Shown: positions 1 through 9,394 of the stretch, piece after piece | Numbering within the stretch: position 1 is the stretch's first letter | Layout: every line of letters starts with the position of its first letter | NCBI GenBank assembly: GCA_016710335.1 | Contig: JADJXQ010000004.1 | Coordinates: 380,637-444,636 of the forward strand | Length of the DNA: 64,000 bases | From: Rhodospirillales bacterium | Lineage (GTDB): Bacteria > Pseudomonadota > Alphaproteobacteria > Rhodospirillales > Defluviicoccaceae | Direction: 5' to 3' | Program-made: the position numbers and the translations under genes | Notes under the pieces: model-generated | The model's input: the letters and a program-made list of their open reading frames with translations, nothing else | What the model was told of the DNA's origin: nothing | Database searches by the model: none

Positions 1-2
1 TC

Positions 3-377
3 GGCGTTGCCGGCATGGCGGTGTTCGCGGCGGTACAGTCGCTCATCGTCTTTCAGGATACCGCTGCCGTCATCCCCGTCTGGATGGCGTTCGGCTTTTT
101 CGGAACCAGCGGCATCATTCCCTATGCGGCGTTGTCACAGAGATTTCCAGCGCATCTGGCGGGGCGCCTCAACACCGGCCTCAATCTCCTGGTGTTCGTC
201 GGCGCGTTCGCCGCGCAGTGGGGCATCGGCGCGGTCATCGCCCAGTGGCCGCCGACCGCGGCCGGCAACTACGATCCGGCCGGCTATCAGACCGCATTCG
301 GCGTCATGCTCGGCCTGCAACTCATGGCGCTGACGTGGTTCGTGCTATATCGCCGTGACGCGACGCCCGCGGATTGA
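3..377 (+). CDS. MFS transporter, C-terminal fragment
   Basis: This is the 3' end of a gene whose start lies left of the window. The open frame runs in from the edge and ends at a TGA at 375-377. The visible 120 or so residues are hydrophobic, with about four membrane segments separated by short loops. The pattern fits the last helices of a major facilitator superfamily permease; a Gly-rich FGFFGTSG stretch lies at the start of one helix and the protein ends in a short charged tail (YRRDATPAD). The substrate cannot be told from this part. About 100 bp separate it from purB, so it may or may not share a transcript with it. Confidence 0.6.
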   Translation, partial: GVAGMAVFAAVQSLIVFQDTAAVIPVWMAFGFFGTSGIIPYAALSQRFPAHLAGRLNTGLNLLVFVGAFAAQWGIGAVIAQWPPTAAGNYDPAGYQTAFGVMLGLQLMALTWFVLYRRDATPAD

Positions 378-476
378 GCACTCCTCCCGGCTTCTGTTCA
401 GCATGGCAGCGCTTTGCCGCCGGGGAAGAACGTGGCAGGGTGCGCGGCGCCGCCCAGCAACGACGTCGAGGACGCC

Positions 477-1775
<1,299 letters not shown>

Positions 1776-1802
1776 CCGGGCTCTCGGAATGTCGGAGGGG
1801 GC

Positions 1803-2168
1803 TCAGTCGCCGACCCGGACGTGGTCGGGGCCGAGTGCCTTCGGGAACTCGCGGGCCAGGCTTTCCAGGGCCTCGGTGTAAAACTTCTGGAGCGCTGCCT
1901 TGACGTCGTCCTCGCCCTTCCTGACGCCGCGGCGTCGGAAGTCCTCCACCACCCGCGCAAGGACCCGGCCGACGCCCGGCTGCTCCATATTGAGCGACAC
2001 GAGCATCCGCGCATACGCCTCGCCCTCGGCGCGGTTGAGGCCCATCTGCTCCGCCGCCCACGCCCCGAGCAGCTTGTTGCGGCGGCATTGGGCCTTGAAG
2101 ATCAGCTCCTGACCGAGCTTGTACTTGGCCTCGTGACCGCGCTCGATCTCGGCAAAGGCATCCCGCAT
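1803..2168 (-). CDS. ATPase inhibitor subunit zeta family protein (DUF1476)
   Basis: This small, mostly alpha-helical protein of about 121 residues carries the conserved DUF1476 core (FKAQCRRNKLLGAWAAEQMGL). That motif marks the alphaproteobacterial zeta subunit, which inhibits the F1-ATPase by blocking reverse rotation. A longer open frame reaches 2252. The ATG at 2168 is preferred because a GGAGG ribosome-binding site lies seven bases upstream and because family members start just before this helix. The family assignment is from the motif. The inhibitory role is known for Paracoccus zeta and inferred here. The gene is transcribed in the same direction as the liv operon, about 120 bp after livF. 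Confidence 0.8.
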   Translation of the reverse strand: MRDAFAEIERGHEAKYKLGQELIFKAQCRRNKLLGAWAAEQMGLNRAEGEAYARMLVSLNMEQPGVGRVLARVVEDFRRRGVRKGEDDVKAALQKFYTEALESLAREFPKALGPDHVRVGD

Positions 2169-2285
2169 CGACCGCCTCCAGGCGCTTCTTGTTGCACGTC
2201 CTAAACTTACTCCAATTCCGACTCCGCCACAACGGAGAGCATGGCCGGCCATCGCATCGCAGCCCCGCCGGGATCAGATGCGAGC

Positions 2286-2991
2286 TCAGATCCCGAGGTA
2301 CGCCTTCTGCACCGCGTCGTCGGCGAGGAGGGCGGGGCCGGGGGCGGTGGAGGGCGACGCGGCCGGTTTCGAGCACGTAGCCGCGGTCGGCGATGGCGAG
2401 GGCCGCGTGGGCGTTCTGCTCGACCAGGAGGATGGTGACGCCGTCCCGCTTGAGGCTCTCGATGGTGGCGAACACGTCGGCGACCAGGTTGGGGGCGAGG
2501 CCGAGGCTGGGTTCGTCCAGCAGCAGCAGGCGCGGCCGCGCCATCAGCGCCCGCGACATGGCCAGCATCTGCTGCTGCCCGCCGGAGAGGGTGCCGGCGG
2601 CCTGGCGGCGGCGGATGTAGAGTTCCGGGAACAGCGCGTACATGCGCTCCAGGTCCTCCGCCACCTCCCGGCGCGGGCGGGTGTAGCCGCCCATCAGGAG
2701 ATTGTCGTGGACGCTCATCGGCGCGAATACCAGGCGTCGCTCCGGCACCTGGGCGATGCCGGCCCGCACCCGCCGGTCCGGCGCCATCCGCGAAATGTCC
2801 GCGCCGTCGTAGCGGATCGTCCCGCCGGTGACCGGCTGCACCCCGGAGAGGCAGCGGAGCAGGGTCGTCTTGCCGGCGCCGTTGCCGCCGACCAACGCCA
2901 CCAGTTCGCCCGCCGCCACCGCCAGGTCGATGGCGTGCAGCACCTGGATGCGGCCGTAGTGGCTGGTGAGGCCATCGACCTGGAGCAGCAC
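2286..2991 (-). pseudogene. livF: Branched-chain amino acid ABC transporter ATPase LivF, frameshifted near its C-terminus
   Basis: LivF is one of the two ATPases that drive the high-affinity branched-chain amino acid importer. The intact part has Walker A (GGNGAGKT, about residue 35), the signature LSGGQQQ (about 135), Walker B (LLLLDEPSLGL) and the H-loop region. After GRVAL near residue 215 the frame fails. Skipping one base restores the expected ending LLADDAVQKAYLGI followed by a stop at 2286-2288. The likely site is a run of five G at 2340-2344 (plus strand), so one extra base is enough to explain it. Without correction the frame runs on through the zeta gene to 1672. Sequencing error or real mutation cannot be separated here; all ATPase motifs precede the break. 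Confidence 0.85.
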
Positions 2992-2992
2992 C

Positions 2993-3802
2993 TCAAGCGC
3001 TCCCCGTCGCCGCGGCAGGGATACGCGGCCGCGATCCTGTCTCGATGCCGCCGCCGAGGTAGGCGCCGATCACGTCGGGATTGCCGCGCACCTCGTCCAC
3101 CCCGCCTTCGGCCAGCTTGGCGCCATTGTTGAGCACCAGGATGCGGTCGCTGACGCTCATGACGAGGCGCATGTCGTGCTCGACCAGGACGACGGTGACG
3201 CCGCTGCGCGCGATCTCGCGGATCAGTTCGTCCAACGCCATGGTCTCGGACGGGTTGAGGCCGGCCGCCGGCTCGTCGAGCAGCAGCAGCTTGGGCTCCG
3301 CCGCCAGGGCGCGGGCGATCTCGAGGCGCTTCAAGGCGCCGTAAGGCAGCGCCGACGCCGGCCTGTGCATCACGTCGCCGAGCCCGACGAAGCCCATGAT
3401 CGCCTCGGCCTTGTCCCGGCACGCAGCGTCGGTAGAGACGATCTCGGGAAGACGCAGCAGCACCGGCAGAAGGCTCCGCCGGCAGTGGCGATGGCGACCG
3501 ACCATGACGTTTTCGAGGGCGGTCATGTTGAAGAAAATCTGCAGGTTCTGAAACGTGCGGCAGATGCCCTTGGCGGCCAGCGCCACCAGGCTGAGGCCGG
3601 TGACGTCTTCGTCCTGGAAGCGGATACGGCCGGCGCTCGGTTTGTAGACGCCGGTGATCAGGTTGAACACCGTGGTCTTGCCGGCGCCGTTGGGGCCGAT
3701 CATGGAATGGATCGCCCCGGCCTCCACCGCAAAGCTCAGGTTGTTGACGGCAATCACGCCGCCGAAGCTCCGGGTCAGGCCGTGGAGATCGAGGATCGTC
3801 AA
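2993..3802 (-). CDS. livG: Branched-chain amino acid ABC transporter ATPase LivG
   Basis: LivG is the second ATPase of the liv importer. The 269-residue protein shows Walker A (GPNGAGKTT, about residue 36), Q-loop (CRTFQNL), a degenerate signature LPYGALKRLEIARAL, Walker B (LLLLDEPAAGLNPSE) and the H-loop LVEHDM. The start is a TTG at 3800-3802. In the ancestral arrangement this TTG overlapped the livM stop (TTGA), a sign of translational coupling. The coupling sequence is still present in front of livG because the parDE insertion duplicated it. It ends one base before livF begins. Confidence 0.93.
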   Translation of the reverse strand: MTILDLHGLTRSFGGVIAVNNLSFAVEAGAIHSMIGPNGAGKTTVFNLITGVYKPSAGRIRFQDEDVTGLSLVALAAKGICRTFQNLQIFFNMTALENVMVGRHRHCRRSLLPVLLRLPEIVSTDAACRDKAEAIMGFVGLGDVMHRPASALPYGALKRLEIARALAAEPKLLLLDEPAAGLNPSETMALDELIREIARSGVTVVLVEHDMRLVMSVSDRILVLNNGAKLAEGGVDEVRGNPDVIGAYLGGGIETGSRPRIPAAATGSA

Positions 3803-3832
3803 CGCCGCGTCCCCCGCACCCGGTTCCGCACG
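3778..3832. repeat. Left copy of 55-bp direct repeat flanking the parDE insertion
   Basis: This segment is repeated at 4535-4589 in the same orientation. The first 47 bases are identical, and the match extends to 55 bases with one mismatch. It contains the first codons of livG and a copy of the last codons of livM (translation VRGTRR then stop). The two copies lie 757 bp apart and bracket parD-parE. This is the arrangement expected if a module was inserted together with a duplication of the livM/livG junction. Confidence 0.9.
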
Positions 3833-3881
3833 CGTTCCATTGATGACTGCGTTGCGGATATGCGCGGGCTCCGTTTGTCGC

Positions 3882-3887
3882 TAGAAT
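3882..3887 (+). promoter_or_regulatory. Candidate -10 box of parDE
   Basis: TAGAAT matches the sigma-70 -10 consensus at five of six positions. It lies 26 bases ahead of the parD start, with a GGAGG ribosome-binding site between. No good -35 hexamer is visible at 17 bp, which is common for promoters autoregulated by a ParD-type antitoxin. Confidence 0.4.
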
Positions 3888-3912
3888 GGTGCTCGATAAA
3901 GGAGGTTGTGCG

Positions 3913-4209
3913 ATGTCGACGACCGAAGACCGCAAAGTAGATTTGCCGCCGCAGTACGCCGGCTACGTTGACCGCCTCGTCGCCGATGGTCTCTACGGGT
4001 CGGCATCCGACGTTGTGGCCGCCGGTTTGCTGGCTCTCCAGGAGCGGGATGCGGCGGTGGACGCGTGGCTGCGAGACGCGGTGGCGCCCGTCTACGACGC
4101 CATGGAAAATGCACCCGAGCGACGTCGCCCGGCTCAGGCGGCATTCGATGACGTTCGAGCCCGTCACGCCGAGCGTCTCCAGGCTCGGCTAGTCAAGAAC
4201 CGGGGGTGA
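3913..4209 (+). CDS. parD: ParD-like antitoxin
   Basis: This 98-residue protein opens with a short beta strand (KVDLPPQYAGYVDRLVADG) followed by helices (YGSASDVVAAGLLAL). That is the ribbon-helix-helix pattern of ParD antitoxins, which bind and repress their own promoter and neutralise ParE through a charged C-terminal tail. The ATG at 3913 is chosen because a GGAGG sits nine bases upstream; an earlier in-frame start at 3886 lacks this. The stop overlaps the parE start (GTGA). The gene runs against the surrounding liv operon, which marks the pair as an insertion. Confidence 0.85.
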   Translation: MSTTEDRKVDLPPQYAGYVDRLVADGLYGSASDVVAAGLLALQERDAAVDAWLRDAVAPVYDAMENAPERRRPAQAAFDDVRARHAERLQARLVKNRG

Positions 4210-4508
4210 GAGAGCGCGTTGTCGTCTTCTCGCCGGAGGCGCGAGACGATCTTCTTTCTCTTTACGACCGGATAGCCGACGCCGCAGGCGAGCAAATTGC
4301 CTTGCGCTATATCCAGCGTCTGGAAACCTACTGCATGAGTTTCTCGCGCGCCGCGGAACGCGGAGTTGTACGTCGGGACATACGTCCGGGTCTGCGCATC
4401 GTCGGTTTCGAGCGTCGCGTAACGATTGCTTTTTCGGTCGACGACCAAAGTGTCACGATCCTGCGGCTGTTCTACGGCGGCAGGAACTGGGAGAAAGCGT
4501 TGCGCTGA
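4206..4508 (+). CDS. parE: ParE/RelE-superfamily toxin
   Basis: The 100-residue product has the ParE layout: an N-terminal strand (VVFSPEARDDLLSLYDRIAD), a helical pair, and the conserved beta-hairpin region GLRIVGFERRVTIAFSVDDQSVTILRLFYGGRNWEKAL. Family members poison DNA gyrase (ParE) or, in the RelE branch, cleave mRNA; the Phe/Tyr-Gly-Gly-Arg-X-Trp ending is typical of ParE. The start is GTG and overlaps the parD stop, so the two are translationally coupled. It ends just before the right direct repeat. Confidence 0.85.
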   Translation: MRERVVVFSPEARDDLLSLYDRIADAAGEQIALRYIQRLETYCMSFSRAAERGVVRRDIRPGLRIVGFERRVTIAFSVDDQSVTILRLFYGGRNWEKALR

Positions 4509-4534
4509 ACCTCCCGCGACGCGGCGCTGGCTTC

Positions 4535-4589
4535 GGCCGTGGAGATCGAGGATCGTCAACGCCGCGTCCCCCGCACCCGGTCCCGCACG
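4535..4589. repeat. Right copy of 55-bp direct repeat flanking the parDE insertion
   Basis: This is the partner of 3778-3832, in the same orientation and 757 bp away. This copy contains the true livM stop codon (4556-4558), preceded on the coding strand by the RVRGTRR tail. The sequence beyond the stop is a non-functional copy of the livG start. Confidence 0.9.
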
Positions 4590-5518
4590 TGGTCTGCCAA
4601 CGGCCCGGTGAGCGTCGGCCACAGGCCGCGTGGCATGAAGATCATCACGCCCATCAGCATGGCGCCGAACACCAGCGTCTCGTAGTCCTGGAAGACCGTG
4701 AGCGCCTGCGGCAGGATGGTGAGGATGGCCGCGCCGATGATGCTCCCGTAGATCGACGCCATGCCGCCCAGCACCACCATGGTGACGAACTCGATGGAGC
4801 GGAAGAACTCCGCCTCCACCGGCGTGATGAACCCGGAATAGTGCGCGTACAGCGAGCCGGTGACGCTCGCCATCATCGCCGAGATCACGAAGATCAGCAC
4901 CTTGTAGCGGATGGTGTCGACGCCGACCGCCTGGGCCGCGATCTCGGCGCCATGGATGGAACGGAGCGCCCGGCCGATCGGCGAGTCGATGATGTTGTGG
5001 GCGAGCCACACCGCGAACAGGAGGCAGCCGGCGATGGTCCAGTACCAGGCTTCGTTGCTGATCAGTTTCCATCCGAATACCGAGAACGCGGGAACCGGCA
5101 TGCCGTCGGGCCCGCCGGTGAGGTCGACCTCGTGGCTGAGCACGATGGAAATGATGATGCCCGTCCCCAGCGTCGCCATCGCCAGGTAGTGGCCCTTCAG
5201 CTTGAGGATCGGCCGGGCGATGACGAACGACAGCACGCCGACCAGGACGGCGCCGATCAACAGCGCCGCCAGCGGCGGCCAGTCGTGGTTGGCGGTGAGG
5301 ATCGCCGAGGTGTAGGCGCCGAGGCCGAAGAAGCCGGCGTGCCCGAGGCTGATCTGGCCCGCGTAGCCGATCAACAGGTTGAGGCCGACGCACACGATGG
5401 CGTTCAGGCCGATCAGGATGGCGACGTTGAAATAGAACGGGTTCGGGAGCAACGGCATCGCGAGCGCGATCAGCACCGCGAGCGCCGCGATCGAACCGAG
5501 GTGCGCCCGACCGAACAT
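4556..5518 (-). CDS. livM: Branched-chain amino acid ABC transporter permease LivM
   Basis: This 320-residue inner-membrane permease has about nine hydrophobic segments. The BPD-type permease motif is GLNLLIGYAGQISLGHAGFFGLGAYTSA near residues 45-70, and the EAA-like loop (SPIGRALRSIHGAEIAAQAVGVD) contacts the ATPases. It forms the translocation channel with LivH. It lies seven bases downstream of livH on the same strand. Its last codons are duplicated beside livG because of the parDE insertion, so transcription from livM to livG now has to cross about 750 bp of antisense toxin-antitoxin DNA. Confidence 0.93.
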   Translation of the reverse strand: MFGRAHLGSIAALAVLIALAMPLLPNPFYFNVAILIGLNAIVCVGLNLLIGYAGQISLGHAGFFGLGAYTSAILTANHDWPPLAALLIGAVLVGVLSFVIARPILKLKGHYLAMATLGTGIIISIVLSHEVDLTGGPDGMPVPAFSVFGWKLISNEAWYWTIAGCLLFAVWLAHNIIDSPIGRALRSIHGAEIAAQAVGVDTIRYKVLIFVISAMMASVTGSLYAHYSGFITPVEAEFFRSIEFVTMVVLGGMASIYGSIIGAAILTILPQALTVFQDYETLVFGAMLMGVMIFMPRGLWPTLTGPLADHVRDRVRGTRR

Positions 5519-5524
5519 GCGGTG

Positions 5525-6400
5525 TCAGACGCGGTCCGATTCGCGCCGCCCGAACAGCCCGGTTGGCCGCACGAACAGCACGAGGAGGATGGCGATGAAG
5601 GCGACGGCGTCCTTGTAGGTGGAGGACACGTACCCGGCGGTCAATGCCTCGGCGATGCCGACGAACAGCCCGCCGGCAACCGCGCCCAAGGGATTGCCAA
5701 GGCCGCCGACGATGGCGGCGCTGAACCCCTTGAGGCCGAGCAGGACGCCGACGCCGGCATGGGTGAGCGCGATCGGCGCGATCAGGATGCCGGCGACGGC
5801 GCCCAGACCCGCGGCCAGGGCGTAGCTGAGGCGGAGGATGTGTTTGGTGTTGATCCCGACCAGTTGTGCGGCCAGATGCTCATGGGACGTTGCAAGCGTG
5901 GCGCGGCCGATGCGGGTGTGGCTGAAGAACAGCCAAAGGCCGACGACGGTGGCCAACGTTCCGCCGACGACCCACAGGCTCTGCGGCAGCAGCGCCGCGC
6001 CGGCGATGTCGATGGGATCGTTGCCGGAGAACGGCGCCATGTGATGAAGATTGCGGTCCCACACCATCATCGCGGCGCCGCGGAGGAAGATCGACGCGCC
6101 GATGGTGATGATGATGACGGTGACCACCGAGGCGTTGCGCGCCGGCTCCACAGCGAATTTCTCGAGCGCAACGCCGACCGCCATGGCGGCGAGCACGGCC
6201 AGCACGATCGCCGCCGGCATCGGCAGTCCCGCGTCCGTGAGCGATATGGTCGCCATGCCGCCGATCATCACGAACTCGCCCTGCGCGAAATTGATGACCT
6301 GGCTGGCGTTGAAAATGATGACGAATCCGAGCCCGACCAGGGCGTACGTGGCGCCGACGGTCACGCCGGAGAACAGGAACTGCAGCAGTTCGGCGAACAT
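5525..6400 (-). CDS. livH: Branched-chain amino acid ABC transporter permease LivH
   Basis: This is the other channel subunit of the importer: 291 residues, highly hydrophobic, with the permease motif GLGFVIIFNASQVINFAQGEFVMIGG near the N-terminus and the cytoplasmic loop TRIGRATLATSHEHLAAQLVGIN. The frame is open far upstream (to 6859) through livK in another frame. The ATG at 6400 (MFAELLQFLFSG) matches family starts and follows livK by 88 bases. It acts in the inner membrane together with LivM, LivG, LivF and LivK. Confidence 0.93.
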   Translation of the reverse strand: MFAELLQFLFSGVTVGATYALVGLGFVIIFNASQVINFAQGEFVMIGGMATISLTDAGLPMPAAIVLAVLAAMAVGVALEKFAVEPARNASVVTVIIITIGASIFLRGAAMMVWDRNLHHMAPFSGNDPIDIAGAALLPQSLWVVGGTLATVVGLWLFFSHTRIGRATLATSHEHLAAQLVGINTKHILRLSYALAAGLGAVAGILIAPIALTHAGVGVLLGLKGFSAAIVGGLGNPLGAVAGGLFVGIAEALTAGYVSSTYKDAVAFIAILLVLFVRPTGLFGRRESDRV

Positions 6401-6488
6401 GGAGGCCCCTGCGTGTACCGGTGCCGGGCGGCGGCGCCGTTGTTCGAGATCGTCGGCGACGCCGCCGCGGCTGGCTCGTGCTTCGGTT

Positions 6489-7652
6489 TTATTGCAGCAG
6501 CTTCCAGTCGCCGTCCTTGACCTCGACCATGACGAACGAGTCGGGACCGAGGCCCATGTGATCGTCGGGCGACATCGTAAAGATGCCGTCGGCGCCGATG
6601 AATTTCTGGGTCTTCTCGATCTCGTCGCGGACCGCGGCCTTGTCGGTGGAGCCGGCGCGCTCGATCGCTTCGACGGCGAGGAAAAGGCCGTCATAGGCAT
6701 GTCCGCCGAAGGTGGAGACGGGCTCCCGATACTTGTCCTCGTACGCCTTCTTGTAGTCGCTCGCCACCTGCTTCTGGGGATTGTCCGCGGGAAGCTGATC
6801 GGCCACCAGCACCGCCGCCGCCGGCAACCGCACCCCTTCCGCAGCGCCCTCGGCGCCATGGATGAACTGGGACGAGGCCGAGCCGTGGGTCTGGTAGTGC
6901 GGGATCGTCATCCCGAGTTGCTTGTAGTTCTTGGCGACGATGCTGGTGGGAGCGCCAAAACCGCAATAAAGGAAGGCGGCGACCCCCTCGGTGTTCTTGA
7001 TTTTGGTCAACTGCGGGGTCATGTCGGTGTCGCCCTTGCCGTGCTGCTCGTCGGCGACGATGTCGATCCCGTGCTGCGGGGCCAGTTCCAGCGCGTTCTT
7101 GCGGCACGACTGGTCGAAGCCGCCTGCGCCCGACAGGAGCCCGACCTTGCTGAGGCCCTGGTCCGTCATGTCGGTGAAGATCTTGTCGACGGCGAGGCGG
7201 TCGGTGTGCGGCGTCTTGAACACCCACTTCTTCACCGGGTCGATGATGACGTCGGCCCCGGCCAGCGAAATGAACGGCACCCCTGCCTTCTCGACCTCGT
7301 TGATCGCCGCCATCGTCTCGCCGGTGCTGGTGCCGCCGATGATGACGTCCACATTGTCCTGCTGAATGAGCCGAGTGGCGAAGGTCAGCGCCTTCTTGGC
7401 GTCGGTCGCCGAGTCATAGAGGATCAACTCGACCGGCCGGCCAAGGACGCCGCCGTTCTCGTTGATCTTCTCGACGTACAATTCGAGGGTTTTTTTCTCG
7501 GGATCGCCAAGGAACGATCCGCCGCCGGTCACCGCGAGGAACGAGCCGATCTTGATCGGCTCCGCCGCCAGCGGATGCCCGGGGACCAACGCCGCCAGCG
7601 TAAGGGCGCAGACGATCAGCAAGGCTTGTGGCAGACGCAAGTGCCGTGACAT
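6489..7652 (-). CDS. livK: Branched-chain amino acid ABC transporter substrate-binding protein LivK
   Basis: This periplasmic receptor of the importer has 387 residues. A Sec signal peptide (MSRHLRLPQALLIVCALTLAALVPGHPLAA, cleavage after the Ala pair) is followed by the type I periplasmic-binding fold starting EPIKIGSFLAVTGGGSFLGDPE. The ATG at 7652 is preferred over one 24 bases upstream because a GAGGAAACC ribosome-binding site lies just ahead of it. It heads the liv operon; real substrate specificity (Leu/Ile/Val, other amino acids, or an aromatic acid) cannot be read from the sequence. Confidence 0.9.
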   Translation of the reverse strand: MSRHLRLPQALLIVCALTLAALVPGHPLAAEPIKIGSFLAVTGGGSFLGDPEKKTLELYVEKINENGGVLGRPVELILYDSATDAKKALTFATRLIQQDNVDVIIGGTSTGETMAAINEVEKAGVPFISLAGADVIIDPVKKWVFKTPHTDRLAVDKIFTDMTDQGLSKVGLLSGAGGFDQSCRKNALELAPQHGIDIVADEQHGKGDTDMTPQLTKIKNTEGVAAFLYCGFGAPTSIVAKNYKQLGMTIPHYQTHGSASSQFIHGAEGAAEGVRLPAAAVLVADQLPADNPQKQVASDYKKAYEDKYREPVSTFGGHAYDGLFLAVEAIERAGSTDKAAVRDEIEKTQKFIGADGIFTMSPDDHMGLGPDSFVMVEVKDGDWKLLQ

Positions 7653-7998
7653 GGTTTCCTCCCTGAAGTGCTTCATGGCTGTCTTGGCCGTTTGGCGGCA
7701 AGCTTATACGCGCACATCGGCGTCGTAAAGCGTATTCCGGTACAACTATACGGTTTTTGATCGGCTCGCCGACGGCGCAAGTAAGCCGCGGCCTGCGAGG
7801 CACGGGATTCCTGCGATGTCCTGGTCTCCGGAAGAGAGCGGATACTGCTTGCAATTCACGGGGGGCTCGACAACGTGAAGTTCATGGCCGGACTCGGAGG
7901 CTTCATCACCCTCGTTCTCACGGTCCATCCACGTTAGGCATGGCAGGCGAGAGGTTCGGCCTTGACGGGCAAAACTCGAATCCGAACCGGAACCGCAT
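7653..7998. other. Divergent intergenic region, liv operon / dioxygenase
   Basis: About 345 bp lie between the divergent livK and dioxygenase genes. Open frames here are short, overlap on both strands and have no recognisable domains. The AT-richer stretch 7700-7760, just upstream of livK, is the likeliest place for the liv promoter, but no convincing -35/-10 pair can be defined. Confidence 0.4.
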
Positions 7999-8850
7999 AT
8001 GAGTAGGATGCCGGCCCTGTTCATCGGCCACGGCAGCCCGATGAACACGCTGGAGCGGAACGGCTTCACCGAGGCGTGGCGTATGCTCGGCGAGCAGCTT
8101 CAGAGGCCGCGCGCGGTTCTCGTGGTGTCGGCGCACTGGTTCTTCGGCGCGACCGCCGTCACGGCGATGGCCCGGCCGCGGACGATTCATGACTTCTACG
8201 GCTTTCCGGATGAATTGTTCGCCTTCGACTATCCCGCGCCAGGCGCGCCGGATGTCGCCCGGGAAGTAGCGGAGGCGGTCAGGCCGCTGTGGGTCGGGCT
8301 TGACCGCGACCAATGGGGCCTCGACCACGGGACCTGGAGCGTCCTCGCTCACCTCTACCCCGAAGCTGACGTGCCCGTGGTGCAGCTGTCGATCAACGCT
8401 CTGAAACCGCTGGAATACCACCTGGAGCTCGGATCCCGCCTTGCGCCATTGCGGGAACGCGGGATCATGATCCTGGGCAGCGGCAACGTGGTCCATAACC
8501 TGCGGCGCGTGCAGTGGGACCGGCCGGATGCGGCATTCGACTGGGCCGAGAGGTTCGACGAAGCCGCCGCCGCGCAGCTTGCCGCCGATCCGGCGGCCAT
8601 CCTCAAGCTCGTCGAGCATCCCGATTATTCGCTTGCCGTGCCGACCCCCGATCACTTCATTCCGCTTCTTTACCTCGCGGGACTGGCGGCGGCCGGCGAA
8701 GGGATCGCGGAGCCGCTGGTGCGCGGCTTTGCGATGGGGTCGCTTTCGATGACCTGCTTTGGTGCAGGTGCAGCCGCCGGGCCGGCGAAGCAGCGAGAGG
8801 GCGCCGCAGGCCTGCCTCCTGATGCCCCGCCCGACCAGACGAACGTCTAG
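7999..8850 (+). CDS. 4,5-DOPA-extradiol-dioxygenase-like protein (YgiD family)
   Basis: The 283-residue protein belongs to the LigB-like extradiol dioxygenase superfamily (YgiD/DODA branch). Metal-binding His residues appear in FIGHGSPMN (residue 11), VVSAHWFF (about 47) and GSGNVVHNL (about 160), and the C-terminal PTPDHFIPLLYLAGLA segment is typical. Plant and fungal relatives open the ring of L-DOPA. For bacterial members the physiological substrate is usually unknown, so the function beyond metal-dependent ring cleavage is inference. It stands alone, upstream of the copper efflux genes. Confidence 0.85.
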   Translation: MSRMPALFIGHGSPMNTLERNGFTEAWRMLGEQLQRPRAVLVVSAHWFFGATAVTAMARPRTIHDFYGFPDELFAFDYPAPGAPDVAREVAEAVRPLWVGLDRDQWGLDHGTWSVLAHLYPEADVPVVQLSINALKPLEYHLELGSRLAPLRERGIMILGSGNVVHNLRRVQWDRPDAAFDWAERFDEAAAAQLAADPAAILKLVEHPDYSLAVPTPDHFIPLLYLAGLAAAGEGIAEPLVRGFAMGSLSMTCFGAGAAAGPAKQREGAAGLPPDAPPDQTNV

Positions 8851-8929
8851 CGCGACCGGGGCACCTGATTGACGTGCCTCGGGCGGGTGAGGTAGTCTTG
8901 ACCGGTCTTCTGAGGTCGAAGGGGTCCCG

Positions 8930-9334
8930 ATGGGCGCCCGCATGCTGCACGTTGTCGTGGTGATCGTCGCCCTCGTGGGCGGCGTGCTGCCGGCGTATGC
9001 GAGTTCGATCAGCGAGTCCCAAAGGCACGGCATCGCTCCCGCCCATGGCTCCCGCAGCCTGCACGACTGTCAGCGGGTATCTTCAACGGCGATCCTCGCC
9101 GATCAGGACGTTCATGCCTGCGGAGAGGACTGCAGCGACCATGCAGGCACGGATCATGACGACTGCATTCCCGGCCTCTCGAACTGCAGTGTTGCCGCCT
9201 TTGGCTGCTTGACCGGGGAACCGGCCGCGCCCGTTCGTCCGCGGGTCGGGTCTGCTTCCTGGCGCGTGACAGACCGGACGGCGACCGGTTGGGCCGTTTC
9301 CCTCGCCCTGAAACCTCCCCGCAGTCCTTCCTGA
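8930..9334 (+). CDS. Small exported Cys/His-rich protein of a copper efflux operon
   Basis: This 134-residue protein has an N-terminal signal peptide (MGARMLHVVVVIVALVGGVLPAYA). A middle region is rich in Cys, His and Asp (HACGEDCSDHAGTDHDDC, then further Cys at about residues 87 and 94). No domain is recognised. Position directly upstream of cusB-cusA-cusF and the thiolate/imidazole-rich centre suggest a periplasmic metal-binding accessory. The start ATG at 8930 has AAGGGG upstream. The gap to cusB is 60 bp, so they are likely co-transcribed. Confidence 0.55.
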   Translation: MGARMLHVVVVIVALVGGVLPAYASSISESQRHGIAPAHGSRSLHDCQRVSSTAILADQDVHACGEDCSDHAGTDHDDCIPGLSNCSVAAFGCLTGEPAAPVRPRVGSASWRVTDRTATGWAVSLALKPPRSPS

Positions 9335-9394
9335 ACGAATTCTGGCGGCGCAATCGGCGTCGCCTCGACCGTTCTCAGGAAGGAATCCTAGATC

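Noticed and set aside
4589..6520. 643-codon plus-strand open frame across livM and livH
   Set aside because: It is antisense to two clear permeases, rich in Arg, Asp, Gln and His with no domain, as expected for a shadow in GC-rich DNA.
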